From: Euryarchaeota archaeon UBA501
GTDB taxonomy: Archaea; Thermoplasmatota; Poseidoniia; Poseidoniales; Thalassarchaeaceae
Assembly (NCBI GenBank): GCA_002505685.1
Contig: DAVT01000109.1
Coordinates: 1 to 23,963 of the forward strand
Length of the DNA: 23,963 bases
Reading direction: 5' to 3'
Shown here: positions 7,942-15,685 of the stretch, piece by piece
Numbering within the stretch: position 1 is the stretch's first letter
How the letters are laid out: every line of letters begins with the position of its first letter
The notes under the pieces: model-generated
Told to the model about the DNA's origin: nothing
Seen by the model: only the letters and a program-made list of their open reading frames with translations
Databases searched by the model: none
Position numbers and translations under genes: made by a program

Positions 7942-10794
7942 GAATACAATCCCGCTTCAATCGAAGCCAAATGGCAAGAGGCGTGGAACGATGCTACTGT
8001 GTTTGAGAGTGATGTTGATCAAAGCAAACCTAAATTCTACTGCTTGGAAATGTTCCCATACCCCAGTGGAAAAATGCACATGGGTCACGTTCGAAATTAC
8101 AGCATTGGCGATAGCATGGCAAGATTCCGGCGTTTGGCTGGATTCAACGTTCTGTATCCAATGGGATACGATTCCTTTGGTATGCCTGCAGAAAATGCTG
8201 CAAAGAAAATTGGTGGACACCCTCACGATGTAACTTGGTCAAATATCGAAAGCATCCGCAGTGATTTGCAAAGGATGGGGTTCTCCTACGATTGGCGGCG
8301 AGAACTCGCAACCAGTGATGCAACCTACTACAGGTGGAATCAGTGGATTTTCCTCAAATTTCACGAAATGGGCCTTGTAGAGAGGCGAATAGCACCTGTC
8401 AATTGGTGCGATTCATGTGACACAGTATTGGCGAATGAGCAGGTCAAGAACAACCGTTGTTGGCGTTGTGCGGAAGAGGTTCGACAGAAGGACATGGCGC
8501 AGTGGTTCCTGAAAATGACCGCTTATGCCGATGAATTGCTGGACTCTTTGGCAGATATTGAGTTCCCTGAAAATGTCAAAGCCATGCAGAGAAATTGGAT
8601 TGGTCGCTCTCATGGTGTGGATATCGATTTCCCTATCGTTGGTGAGGAGGATGTCATTCGGGCCTTCACAACACGCCCGGATACCATCTTTGGTGTAACT
8701 TTCGTTACACTGGCGCCTGAACACCCGCTATGTGAGTCATTGGTTTCAGGAACTGAATATGAAGCGGGATACCGTGAATTGGCGGATGAATGCGCCCGCA
8801 TGTCAGAGTTTGATCGCATCAATATGTTGCGTGACAAAAAAGGGGTCTTTCTCGGTCGATACGCAACCAACCCGTTGACGGGGGAAGAAGTTCCCATCTA
8901 TGCTGGAAATTTTGTTGTCGCATCCTATGGAACTGGCGCTGTGATGGCTGTCCCTGGTCACGATCAGAGGGATTTTGATTTTGCAAAGAAATATGATATC
9001 CCCATCCGTCAAGTTCTGTCAGAAGAGGAAGATAAAGATCCGAAGGTCACAGGAAGGGCCTTCGAAGGATTGGGCTGGATGGTAAACTCTGCTAGAGAGG
9101 GCTTTGATGGGTTGTATGGAGATGAAGCCAAGCAAACCGTCATTCAAACACTTGAAAGCGAAGGTAGAGGGCAAGGGACCATCCAATATCGGCTCAAGGA
9201 TTGGTTATTGAGTCGACAACGATTCTGGGGGACACCGATTCCCTTCATTCATTGTGAAGACTGTGGTGTGGTTCCTGTACCCGCTGAAGATTTGCCGGTT
9301 GAATTACCATTGGATGTAGTCTTCACAGAAGGACAGTCCGGCAATCCACTTGCTTCACATTCTGGTTTTGTCGATACGAGTTGCCCCCTTTGTGGTGGCA
9401 AGGCTAAGCGGGAAACTGACACCATGGATACCTTCTATGATTCTTCATGGTACTTCTTGCGATTTACAGATGCCATGAATGCGGATGCGCCATTTGACAA
9501 AATCAACGCTGATTACTGGATGAATGAGGGTGTGGACCTCTACATCGGTGGAATTGAGCATGCAGTCATGCATTTGTTGTATGCCAGATTCTTTACCAAA
9601 GCGTTACGTGATGCAGGTTTGAATGATGTTTCTGAGCCTTTTTCTCGATTGGTTTGTCAGGGTATGGTCAACGCACCCACGCCGTATTGTGCATCGTGTA
9701 ACGTGGAGCTACATGTCGATCTAGAAGGGAGTTCATGTCCAACTTGTGGCGACTCATTAACATCTAGATCTGCCAAGATGAGCAAGAGTTTGGGCAATAC
9801 TGTCAGCCCAGAATTGATGATTGAAAAGTATGGGGCCGATACAGTCCGTTTGTTCATTCTGTTTGGGGCGAATCCGGAGGCGGGGATGGATTGGTCCGAT
9901 TCCGCAATCGAATCCAACTATCGACAAATGCGGGCAATTCACACTGCTTTGGTACAGGGAATTGAAAATGGGTCCGATACGGGTTCTATGGACGAATGGT
10001 TACTGGCTCGAGCGCGCAAGTCTCACGCAGATTGGAACCATCAAATGTCGAATATTGGGCTGCGAGAAGGAGTCATGATTAGCCACTTTGAGATGGTCTC
10101 GGATTGGCAATGGGCACAACGGAGAGGTGGTGTGAGTCGTGATGCTGCGCAAGCATATCTACGTACGTGGATTCCAATGTTGTATCCTGCAACTCCCCAT
10201 CTTGCTGAAGAGATGTGGCACATTTTGGGTGAAACCACCATGCTTGCAAATACGGTCATCGACATGGAATATACACCGAATGAAACTGATGCCGTCACTT
10301 TGGCTAAAGAGGAATATCTGCGACGTGTTATCGATCGTGCGAGGAGTGTGCGTGAACTTGCTCAACGCCACACAGATGGGATACTCTCGTCAGTAATCAT
10401 CCAAACGGCACAACTTTGGAAGGATGAACTTGCAAACAAGGCAATTCAAATGCATCAAGAATCGTTTGACTTCAAACAAGGAGGGAACAAATTCTTGCAA
10501 ACTCAGCCTTACTTCCGTGATGAAGAAACAAAAGGAGAAGTTATGCAGTTTTGGAAAATGGTCGTGGTCGGACAAAAGAAACGTCGCGGGCGGATATACA
10601 CTTGGGGCGAGCAGGAAAACAATCTGATTCAAAGTGGATTTGACGAAGTTGCGTTCCTTACTGCGAATACCGGATTTATCTCGGAAGCGCTCGAGATTGG
10701 TACTGTTGAGGTCTACCGTGCAGGCGATGGAGAAGATGTTGCAGGGAAAGCTCGTTCAAGTTTACCCCTTGAGCCTGGAATTGCTTGGCGATAA
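7942..10794 (+). CDS. leuS: Leucyl-tRNA synthetase (bacterial-type core)
   Basis: This class I synthetase (950 residues) charges tRNA-Leu. HMGH (HIGH motif, residues 46-49) and KMSKS (612-616) are both present. A first Cys-rich zinc module (NWCDSCDTV...RCWRC) precedes the CP1 editing domain, which has TTRPDT from residue 243 and the YGTGAVMAVPGHDQRDFDFA block. This order, and phrases such as MFPYPSGKMHMGHVRNYSIGD and VLANEQV, are of bacterial LeuRS type. Two further Cys pairs (CEDC/CPLC and CASC/CPTC) flank the catalytic region. The C-terminal part does not look bacterial: the usual QxNGK(V/L)R block and VPGKLxNxV end are absent. Instead it reads EEYLRRVIDRARSV...LWKDE and ends KARSSLPLEPGIAWR, like archaeal LeuRS. 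ATG 7942 is preferred over 7924 because it gives the family N-terminus MEYNPxxIExKWQ and has AGGGA about 10 nt upstream. Confidence 0.95.
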   Translation, partial: EYNPASIEAKWQEAWNDATVFESDVDQSKPKFYCLEMFPYPSGKMHMGHVRNYSIGDSMARFRRLAGFNVLYPMGYDSFGMPAENAAKKIGGHPHDVTWSNIESIRSDLQRMGFSYDWRRELATSDATYYRWNQWIFLKFHEMGLVERRIAPVNWCDSCDTVLANEQVKNNRCWRCAEEVRQKDMAQWFLKMTAYADELLDSLADIEFPENVKAMQRNWIGRSHGVDIDFPIVGEEDVIRAFTTRPDTIFGVTFVTLAPEHPLCESLVSGTEYEAGYRELADECARMSEFDRINMLRDKKGVFLGRYATNPLTGEEVPIYAGNFVVASYGTGAVMAVPGHDQRDFDFAKKYDIPIRQVLSEEEDKDPKVTGRAFEGLGWMVNSAREGFDGLYGDEAKQTVIQTLESEGRGQGTIQYRLKDWLLSRQRFWGTPIPFIHCEDCGVVPVPAEDLPVELPLDVVFTEGQSGNPLASHSGFVDTSCPLCGGKAKRETDTMDTFYDSSWYFLRFTDAMNADAPFDKINADYWMNEGVDLYIGGIEHAVMHLLYARFFTKALRDAGLNDVSEPFSRLVCQGMVNAPTPYCASCNVELHVDLEGSSCPTCGDSLTSRSAKMSKSLGNTVSPELMIEKYGADTVRLFILFGANPEAGMDWSDSAIESNYRQMRAIHTALVQGIENGSDTGSMDEWLLARARKSHADWNHQMSNIGLREGVMISHFEMVSDWQWAQRRGGVSRDAAQAYLRTWIPMLYPATPHLAEEMWHILGETTMLANTVIDMEYTPNETDAVTLAKEEYLRRVIDRARSVRELAQRHTDGILSSVIIQTAQLWKDELANKAIQMHQESFDFKQGGNKFLQTQPYFRDEETKGEVMQFWKMVVVGQKKRRGRIYTWGEQENNLIQSGFDEVAFLTANTGFISEALEIGTVEVYRAGDGEDVAGKARSSLPLEPGIAWR

Positions 10795-10796
10795 TG

Positions 10797-10816
10797 AATG
10801 AATCTGGTGATTCATT
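10797..10816. terminator. Perfect hairpin between leuS stop and small ORF start
   Basis: AATGAATC-TGGT-GATTCATT is an 8-bp perfect stem with a tetraloop. It begins 2 nt after the leuS TAA and ends directly against ATG 10817. It may be a 3'-end processing or termination element of leuS. It could equally control translation of the small membrane protein. Confidence 0.4.
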
Positions 10817-10999
10817 ATGCTGGACAATCTTGTATTTGTGTTGTTTTGGGGAATCATATTTTGGCCTTTCTTTTCAGTTTTCAGATCATATATCAAAGGC
10901 GAGGAAATGGATAGGAGTGAGTTCAAACTCCGATATGTGTTTCCTCCACTTCTTCTTCTTGCTCTTGGTTTGATTTTGGGTCGTGCTTGGGGTGGCTAG
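10817..10999 (+). CDS. Small two-helix membrane protein, unknown function
   Basis: This 60-residue protein has two strongly hydrophobic segments, LDNLVFVLFWGIIFWPFFSVF (residues 2-22) and YVFPPLLLLALGLILGRAW (residues 40-58). They are separated by a charged loop (RSYIKGEEMDRSEFKLR). The clean membrane architecture and its fit between leuS and the nuclease gene support a real gene. No Shine-Dalgarno is visible, as the start abuts the hairpin at 10797-10816. The stop is followed by ATTTTT. I recognise no family. An overlapping frame starting at 10785 is less convincing. Confidence 0.5.
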   Translation: MLDNLVFVLFWGIIFWPFFSVFRSYIKGEEMDRSEFKLRYVFPPLLLLALGLILGRAWGG

Positions 11000-11057
11000 A
11001 TTTTTGTTCAGGATTCAAACTATAGCAAGTCCAATCTGAACCACTGATTGATGAACC

Positions 11058-11073
11058 CCCTCCTGTTGGAGGG
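11058..11073 (+). promoter_or_regulatory. Hairpin enclosing the Shine-Dalgarno of the TPD nuclease gene
   Basis: CCCTCC-TGTT-GGAGGG is a 6-bp perfect GC-rich stem with a 4-nt loop. Its 3' arm is the Shine-Dalgarno sequence, with 5 nt to the GTG start at 11079. Folding would hide the ribosome binding site, so translation could be regulated by mRNA structure or antisense pairing. This is inference from base complementarity only. Confidence 0.5.
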
Positions 11074-11078
11074 AAACA

Positions 11079-12185
11079 GTGAGTACCAAACAGAATCCAA
11101 ACAAGGATTCCACATCCCCAAAACCCAACAAAAAGAATGGGAGGGGGTCACGCCAACGTAAAGGTCGGCGAAGTGGAAATAACGGAGGGGGGGGGCAAAA
11201 AGGACCCGACCCCTTTGTTGTAGAGGCGATCAGCCGTGCAAAGTCTCGATTTGATCAACAACCACCTGCTATGGGTTTGCCCGCAGAGTTAAATCCGCCT
11301 CCACAAAATGTCAAACTCAAATGGAAATTGAAACCTGTTCCTAAACAAGTGGAACGAGAAGTACACGATATCGTGTGTCGTCCTGGCGAATTCGGTTTTC
11401 TTGATGATGAACGTGTTGATGAAATTGCAGAATTGCTTGGGAAGAGACCAATTTCATTGGAACAAGCCCTGAGTTTACGCGCTGCATTGAATCAAGAAAA
11501 GGCTGTGTTTAGCCACGGTCGATTGCAACGAAGAGCGCAAGAAATGAAACGGAAATATGAGGGAGGGGAGAGTGTTGTATCCCTCTCTAAGCGCTATGAT
11601 TTTCCACCCGTCAATCTCTTCCGAGCGATTCTATCCGCTCGGAACTGGTCGAAAAACCGTATCAAGGAAACGCTCCGCGAACCTGAGCGAAAACTGAGCG
11701 AACGGGATTTGAAGGAATTCAGAAAAGCCGAAGCAGAGGATCGGGTGACACATGTCAATCAAGCCGAGACACATCATGCTGCAGATTTGTTTGAGAAAGT
11801 CCTCTGCAATCACTTTGAGGCTAACGGCGTTCGCTTTCGAACTCAAACCGATTTGTTGAAAGAACAGGTGGCTGAGGAGGGGAGGCCTGTTCGTACACCC
11901 GACTTGCTAATGCTCGACCATGTAGAGATCAATGGAGTTCCCGTTGCTTGGATTGATGCAAAGCACTTCTATGGTGCCAACCTATCTTTTCAAAGAAAGA
12001 AAACTCAGAAACAGGTCAATCGTTATGTGGAGGAGTGGGGGCATGGTGCAATCATTTACCGGCATGGATTTTGTGATGGGCTGAAACTGAAGGGTGCTAT
12101 TCTCCTAGATGCAAGTCCGATTGATTTGACTGAATTGATTGAACACAACCAGCGCCTAAATGATGAACGCATCAATCAAGATTGA
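11079..12185 (+). CDS. TPD-domain predicted nuclease (CDIN1/C15orf41-like)
   Basis: This 368-residue protein starts at GTG 11079, supported by GGAGGG 5 nt upstream. Residues 1-45 are basic and low-complexity (RGSRQRKGRRSGNNGGGG), suggesting nucleic-acid contact. Residues about 85-200 are helical and probably HTH-like (SVVSLSKRYDFPPVNLFRAI). The C-terminal domain (about 225-355) contains RTPDLLML (TPD at 273-275), then AWIDAKHFYG (D293, K295) and YVEEWGHGAIIYRHGF. That is the hallmark of the TPD family, which includes human CDIN1 and is predicted to be a PD-(D/E)xK-type nuclease related to Holliday-junction resolvases. Likely active residues are D275, D293 and K295, with an upstream Glu (E239 or nearby). 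The cellular role in archaea is unknown; DNA or RNA processing is inferred. Its last 14 bp overlap the convergent pantoate-kinase gene. Confidence 0.82.
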   Translation: MSTKQNPNKDSTSPKPNKKNGRGSRQRKGRRSGNNGGGGQKGPDPFVVEAISRAKSRFDQQPPAMGLPAELNPPPQNVKLKWKLKPVPKQVEREVHDIVCRPGEFGFLDDERVDEIAELLGKRPISLEQALSLRAALNQEKAVFSHGRLQRRAQEMKRKYEGGESVVSLSKRYDFPPVNLFRAILSARNWSKNRIKETLREPERKLSERDLKEFRKAEAEDRVTHVNQAETHHAADLFEKVLCNHFEANGVRFRTQTDLLKEQVAEEGRPVRTPDLLMLDHVEINGVPVAWIDAKHFYGANLSFQRKKTQKQVNRYVEEWGHGAIIYRHGFCDGLKLKGAILLDASPIDLTELIEHNQRLNDERINQD

Positions 12186-13146
12186 GGGCATCCGATGCAA
12201 CGGATGCTGATGTAGCTCCGAGATTTCGAATCTGTAAATTCTCAATGACGGTTTGCTGCCAATCAGATGATGATGGCAATTCATTCGGGACGATAATCGC
12301 GCTTTCCCCTAACATACACAAACGCGTCACCAAGGTGCCATCTGCATAGCCCGAACCTGCGAGCGCTCCTCCGATTAAATGCAATAAATCGAGGCGCCCA
12401 GAATCATTCAACAAGCCTGAGCGTTCTGAAAATTCTGCACTCTTTGAAAGTAGTTCTTTCCAACGACTATTGTTCCACTGACCTTCACGAAGTCCAAACA
12501 AGCAGTGTTCTCCTGCGGCACGGATTGCTAATTTCCATTCTCCATCATCGATGTAATTCGAGGTGTGCTGACTTGAAGTGGTTCGCCAAACGATCACGAC
12601 CGGGATTTCTTCGTGCCAGGAGATTACTGCACCTCTGCCACCCAAATCATTGGACAACTGGGGACAACCCGGTTCAAGGCGTAACTCAATCCCTCCAGCA
12701 TGGAGGGCCGCGACATCTCCGAGTCCTCCAGATAACCTTCTCTCGACCCGATGTGCAATGTGAATCGCCCGATCTCGAGCCAATTCTTCCTCGATTTGTA
12801 ATGCACGTTGCATGGCTAAGCAACTCGCGATTGCTCCTGCTGCTGAGAGTCCGAACCCTTGGGAGGGTGGGAGTTCACACGTGTGCCGAATAATCCAATC
12901 ATAATCCGATACTGAGGGTTCAAAATTTGCCAATTCTTCCAAGACAACATGATGCAGCTCCTGACTAGGTGCATCGCCCTCAATTTGCAATGCTCCGTTT
13001 CCTTGTTCAGCGGTTACTTCAACAATTACACCGCGATTCAAAGACATGCCTGCGCCCCGACTACCTTGTTCAAGTAGGCTTTCTGCATCATCTTGGATGC
13101 TGAAAATCAACGTGACATGTCCGCCCACATGGGCTCTACCTATCAT
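12172..13146 (-). CDS. Pantoate kinase (archaeal CoA biosynthesis, GHMP kinase family)
   Basis: This 324-residue GHMP-superfamily protein phosphorylates pantoate to 4-phosphopantoate, the archaeal route to CoA that continues with phosphopantothenate synthetase. The pattern fits archaeal pantoate kinase: GSRGAGMSLNRGV (residues 28-40), the glycine-rich ATP loop PPSQGFGLSAAGA (93-105), AHRVERR followed by SGGLGDVAALHAGG (139-152), and ELRLEPGCP. It is predicted to be cytoplasmic. It follows the Rpo3 gene by 30 nt on the same strand and has an AGAGGG Shine-Dalgarno-like stretch just before ATG 13146, so it is probably cotranscribed with the ribosomal/RNAP genes. That purine stretch lies in the arm of a small inverted repeat (AACCC/GGGTT, 13151-13166). 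Mevalonate-type kinase is a less likely alternative. Confidence 0.85.
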   Translation of the reverse strand: MIGRAHVGGHVTLIFSIQDDAESLLEQGSRGAGMSLNRGVIVEVTAEQGNGALQIEGDAPSQELHHVVLEELANFEPSVSDYDWIIRHTCELPPSQGFGLSAAGAIASCLAMQRALQIEEELARDRAIHIAHRVERRLSGGLGDVAALHAGGIELRLEPGCPQLSNDLGGRGAVISWHEEIPVVIVWRTTSSQHTSNYIDDGEWKLAIRAAGEHCLFGLREGQWNNSRWKELLSKSAEFSERSGLLNDSGRLDLLHLIGGALAGSGYADGTLVTRLCMLGESAIIVPNELPSSSDWQQTVIENLQIRNLGATSASVASDALNLD

Positions 13147-13176
13147 TCCAAACCCTCTGATGGGTTCTTGAGAATC

Positions 13177-14067
13177 TCAAAGGTCCTCTGCGAGTTGCTC
13201 AGAGATATTGGCAAAGCGGGATGAAAGTGACTTGCAAGCCATTTCAAACGCGGTTCGAGCAGTCATGGAACCATCGGTATCGAAGCTGAACAGGAATTCT
13301 CCTGGTACCTCTTCCAAGGTGATAGCATCTGCGAAATCATCGATTCTGGCTGTTCCATCGCCTACATGGTGCAGTTCTTGGATTAGTGTTTCAACCTTAT
13401 CGATATCTTCGAGTTTCTTATTTTTGAAATCCGATTTGGTAATTGATAGGTCCAAATCCCAGAGTGTCTTGGCTTTACCAGGTCTTTCGAGGTTTGCAAT
13501 CTTTCGAGAACTGAAAGATACACCCGATACTGGGTTCCACTTGGAGTGGTCTGAACCCAAGCCGAGAACTGCGTATGCGTAGAACTCAAGGTATTGTCCT
13601 GCGAACAGTTTGGTGATTGGGATATCTCGATACAGTTCTGGAATCTGTAGTTTATCCTCACCGAGAACGTTTAGATCGCCCGCTGTAACCAAGTGACCTT
13701 CAGGTGTTCCTCGTGCACTGCAATGGTAGATGATTTGACTTGCAGGTGTCCCCCACTCTTCTTTTGGAAGGCCCGCATTTCCTGGGTCATCCTCTAGGAA
13801 ACAAAACTCATCGTGGAATGTAGGGATTGGAATCATTGCCAATCTGTGTGCAATCACTTCATCGGGAAGAGCTCCAACGGATTCGTAGGTTTCTCCGGTT
13901 TGATTGTCTGTGATCGTACCCAACTCAAATCGAACACGGTGAATTGCCATCTTTGGTACGTTGCTCATCAATGTGCGACGCATTGCATTGGCAAATGCTC
14001 GATCTGTTTCCTTCAATAGAAGGGATACGTGGTTATCTGTTTCTTTCAGAATTTCAATTTTGACCAT
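13177..14067 (-). CDS. rpoD: DNA-directed RNA polymerase subunit D (Rpo3)
   Basis: This 296-residue protein is the archaeal homologue of bacterial alpha and eukaryotic Rpb3, and part of the polymerase assembly platform. The N-terminal dimerisation segment is clear: LLLKETDRAFANAMRRTLMSNVPKMAIHRV (residues 16-45), then ALPDEVIAHRLAMIPIP (66-82). It is longer than the usual ~265 residues. The domain that holds a Cys-ligated Fe-S cluster in many archaea is present (about 85-235), but the CxxC-type cluster ligands are not. Only isolated cysteines remain (C89, C116, and one near the C-terminus). ATG 14067 has a GAGGTGA Shine-Dalgarno overlapping the end of uS11, with 9 nt between the genes. The symbol follows archaeal usage and does not mean sigma-70. 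Confidence 0.95.
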   Translation of the reverse strand: MVKIEILKETDNHVSLLLKETDRAFANAMRRTLMSNVPKMAIHRVRFELGTITDNQTGETYESVGALPDEVIAHRLAMIPIPTFHDEFCFLEDDPGNAGLPKEEWGTPASQIIYHCSARGTPEGHLVTAGDLNVLGEDKLQIPELYRDIPITKLFAGQYLEFYAYAVLGLGSDHSKWNPVSGVSFSSRKIANLERPGKAKTLWDLDLSITKSDFKNKKLEDIDKVETLIQELHHVGDGTARIDDFADAITLEEVPGEFLFSFDTDGSMTARTAFEMACKSLSSRFANISEQLAEDL

Positions 14068-14076
14068 AGAATCACC

Positions 14077-14460
14077 TCATACACGACGCCCACGGCGCCC
14101 TCCCTTCTTCTTGGTACCATCATGGGGGATGGGGGTGACATCCTCGATTCGTGTGATTGTCATACCCGCTCGAGTAAGTGCTCGGATTGCAGCCTGAGCA
14201 CCTGGTCCTGTGTTTGGTGACTTGTTGCCCCCTACACCCCGATACTTGACGATGACTTGTGTGAAATCCTTCTCACGGAGCATGTCAGCGATTCGCTCAG
14301 CGGCACGGGTTGCTGCGAATTGACCGCCAGCATCACTGCCTTTCTTTGTCACTTGACCACCGCTAACCTTTGCGACGGTTTCAGCACCAGTCAGGTCTGT
14401 TGCAGTAAGCAACACGTTGTTGTATGAACTGTAAATGTGCAGTACTGCCTTGTGTGACAT
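14077..14460 (-). CDS. rps11: Small ribosomal subunit protein uS11
   Basis: This 127-residue protein lies on the 30S platform and contacts 16S rRNA. The family core is unmistakable: [58 protein letters not shown], and the basic tail [13 protein letters not shown]. The start is ATG 14460; an in-frame TTG one codon earlier is not needed. The start overlaps the uS4 stop as TGATG, implying translational coupling. Confidence 0.97.
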   Translation of the reverse strand: MSHKAVLHIYSSYNNVLLTATDLTGAETVAKVSGGQVTKKGSDAGGQFAATRAAERIADMLREKDFTQVIVKYRGVGGNKSPNTGPGAQAAIRALTRAGMTITRIEDVTPIPHDGTKKKGGRRGRRV

Positions 14461-15131
14461 CAAGCCTCGCCCCCTTCAACATTGGTGTCTTCTGCGGTTG
14501 GGGCTGATTCGGCCGCCTCTGCAACACCTGCAACGTATTCTTCAGATGGGGCGGCGTCATGCTCGCCCTCACCATATTCGGCGGCTGCTCGAGTTTCCTC
14601 AATTTCAACACGAATCGGGTGTCCTGAATCGGTCAAAGGAGAGGTGTGGTGATATGTCAGAATACTTTCGTCGTCTCGGCTGATGATATAACTCGGTACA
14701 GTCATTTTCTGATCACCCAATCCGATGTGGCCGTGTACCACCAGTTGTCGCGCTTGGCGCATAGATGATGCTAGTCCGCGATAGTATACTTGACTCTGCA
14801 AGCGGCGGCTTAGCACGTGCTCAACTGAAATCTGTAGAATGTCATCAAGAGATGCACCATCACCCAATAGACCTCGGCGGTAAAGAGATTCGACGAGGTC
14901 GTCCTTCTCACGAGAGAAGTGGCCTTCTGATGTGTCGACTCTGCCAATGAGTTTCATCGCGTTTTGTCTCCAACGGCGTAGCTTTGATTTGGCCTTCCAG
15001 ATCTCCTTCATTCCACCGATTTTCTTGAGGCCGAATTGCTCTTTCAGAGCGTGTTCTTCTTCGATTCGTCCCTTTTTCCAAGGGTGAGTCGGAGTGTCAT
15101 ACTTGGGTCTTGCAAATTTTGGATGTCCCAT
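14460..15131 (-). CDS. rps4: Small ribosomal subunit protein uS4, with acidic C-terminal tail
   Basis: This 223-residue protein is a primary 16S rRNA binder in 30S assembly. The N-terminus [18 protein letters not shown] and [20 protein letters not shown] are typical of archaeal uS4. The S4 RNA-binding fold covers about 109-165 ([29 protein letters not shown]). Residues about 182-223 form an extra acidic, Ala/Glu-rich tail ([20 protein letters not shown] and beyond), unlike the shorter family norm. ATG 15131 is preferred over GTG 15140 because a strong GGAGGTGA (15137-15144) then sits 5 nt upstream. It lies 17 nt after uS13. Confidence 0.96.
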   Translation of the reverse strand: MGHPKFARPKYDTPTHPWKKGRIEEEHALKEQFGLKKIGGMKEIWKAKSKLRRWRQNAMKLIGRVDTSEGHFSREKDDLVESLYRRGLLGDGASLDDILQISVEHVLSRRLQSQVYYRGLASSMRQARQLVVHGHIGLGDQKMTVPSYIISRDDESILTYHHTSPLTDSGHPIRVEIEETRAAAEYGEGEHDAAPSEEYVAGVAEAAESAPTAEDTNVEGGEA

Positions 15132-15148
15132 ACATTTCACCTCCTATC

Positions 15149-15616
15149 TCACTTCTTCCGCTGCACACCGAGTGTGAGGCCTGATCGTCCGTTAGAGCGT
15201 GTGCGTTGACCACGTACACGCTTGCGTGCTGCGTGGCGTAGTCCACGATATGCTTTCGTCGCTCGTAGGCGAGCGATGTCATCGTCCTGAGTCATGGTCA
15301 CATCCATAGAGAACAAATGCAACTCATCTCCGGTTTCAATGTCTCTTTGGCGGTTCAACATCCACAAAGGAACTTCGGTTGGATACGATTCAATCGCATC
15401 TCGAATTTTTTGTTGTTCCTCTTCGGTTAGATGTCCACCCAACTTTTCCTTGTCTACACCTGCTATTTCGCAGATGGCAAGTGCAGTTCGTGCACCAACT
15501 CCTTTCACGCTTGTCAATCCCATCCCAATTCGGGACAGTCCGTCTATGTCACTGTCAGCAAGACGGAGAATGTAGTTGAAATCATCTCCAAGTTCTGACT
15601 CGTCTATTTTTGCCAT
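15149..15616 (-). CDS. rps13: Small ribosomal subunit protein uS13
   Basis: This 155-residue protein sits in the 30S head and contacts P-site tRNA and bridge elements to the large subunit. Family features are YILRLADSDIDGLSRIGMGL, the helix-hairpin-helix SVKGVGARTALAICEIAGVD, and the C-terminal basic run LRHAARKRVRGQRTRSNGRS. Length and order fit archaeal/eukaryotic S13/S18. It is the first gene of the minus-strand operon, with GGGAGG 8 nt before ATG 15616 and a TATA-like box upstream. Confidence 0.97.
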   Translation of the reverse strand: MAKIDESELGDDFNYILRLADSDIDGLSRIGMGLTSVKGVGARTALAICEIAGVDKEKLGGHLTEEEQQKIRDAIESYPTEVPLWMLNRQRDIETGDELHLFSMDVTMTQDDDIARLRATKAYRGLRHAARKRVRGQRTRSNGRSGLTLGVQRKK

Positions 15617-15635
15617 TTTTGGGTCCTCCCCTATT

Positions 15636-15651
15636 CATCGGTCGCCCGATG
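15636..15651 (-). promoter_or_regulatory. Leader hairpin of the uS13 operon
   Basis: CATCGG-TCGC-CCGATG forms a 6-bp perfect stem 5 nt upstream of the Shine-Dalgarno (15625-15630) in the predicted 5' leader. By analogy with autogenously regulated ribosomal operons it might bind uS4 or another product. There is no direct evidence. Confidence 0.4.
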
Positions 15652-15685
15652 GCCTCATGTGAAGCATCCTCGCGACTCGCCTCCC

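Noticed and set aside
10785..10973. 62-codon frame overlapping the leuS end and the small membrane ORF
   Set aside because: It overlaps the leuS stop region and is rich in Cys/Ser/Phe; the alternative frame at 10817 has a clean two-helix layout.
14461..14463. TTG start for uS11
   Set aside because: The adjacent ATG 14460 gives the family N-terminus and the TGATG overlap with uS4.
15132..15140. GTG 15140 start for uS4
   Set aside because: That GTG is part of the GGAGGTGA Shine-Dalgarno serving ATG 15131, which gives the conserved MGxPK start.
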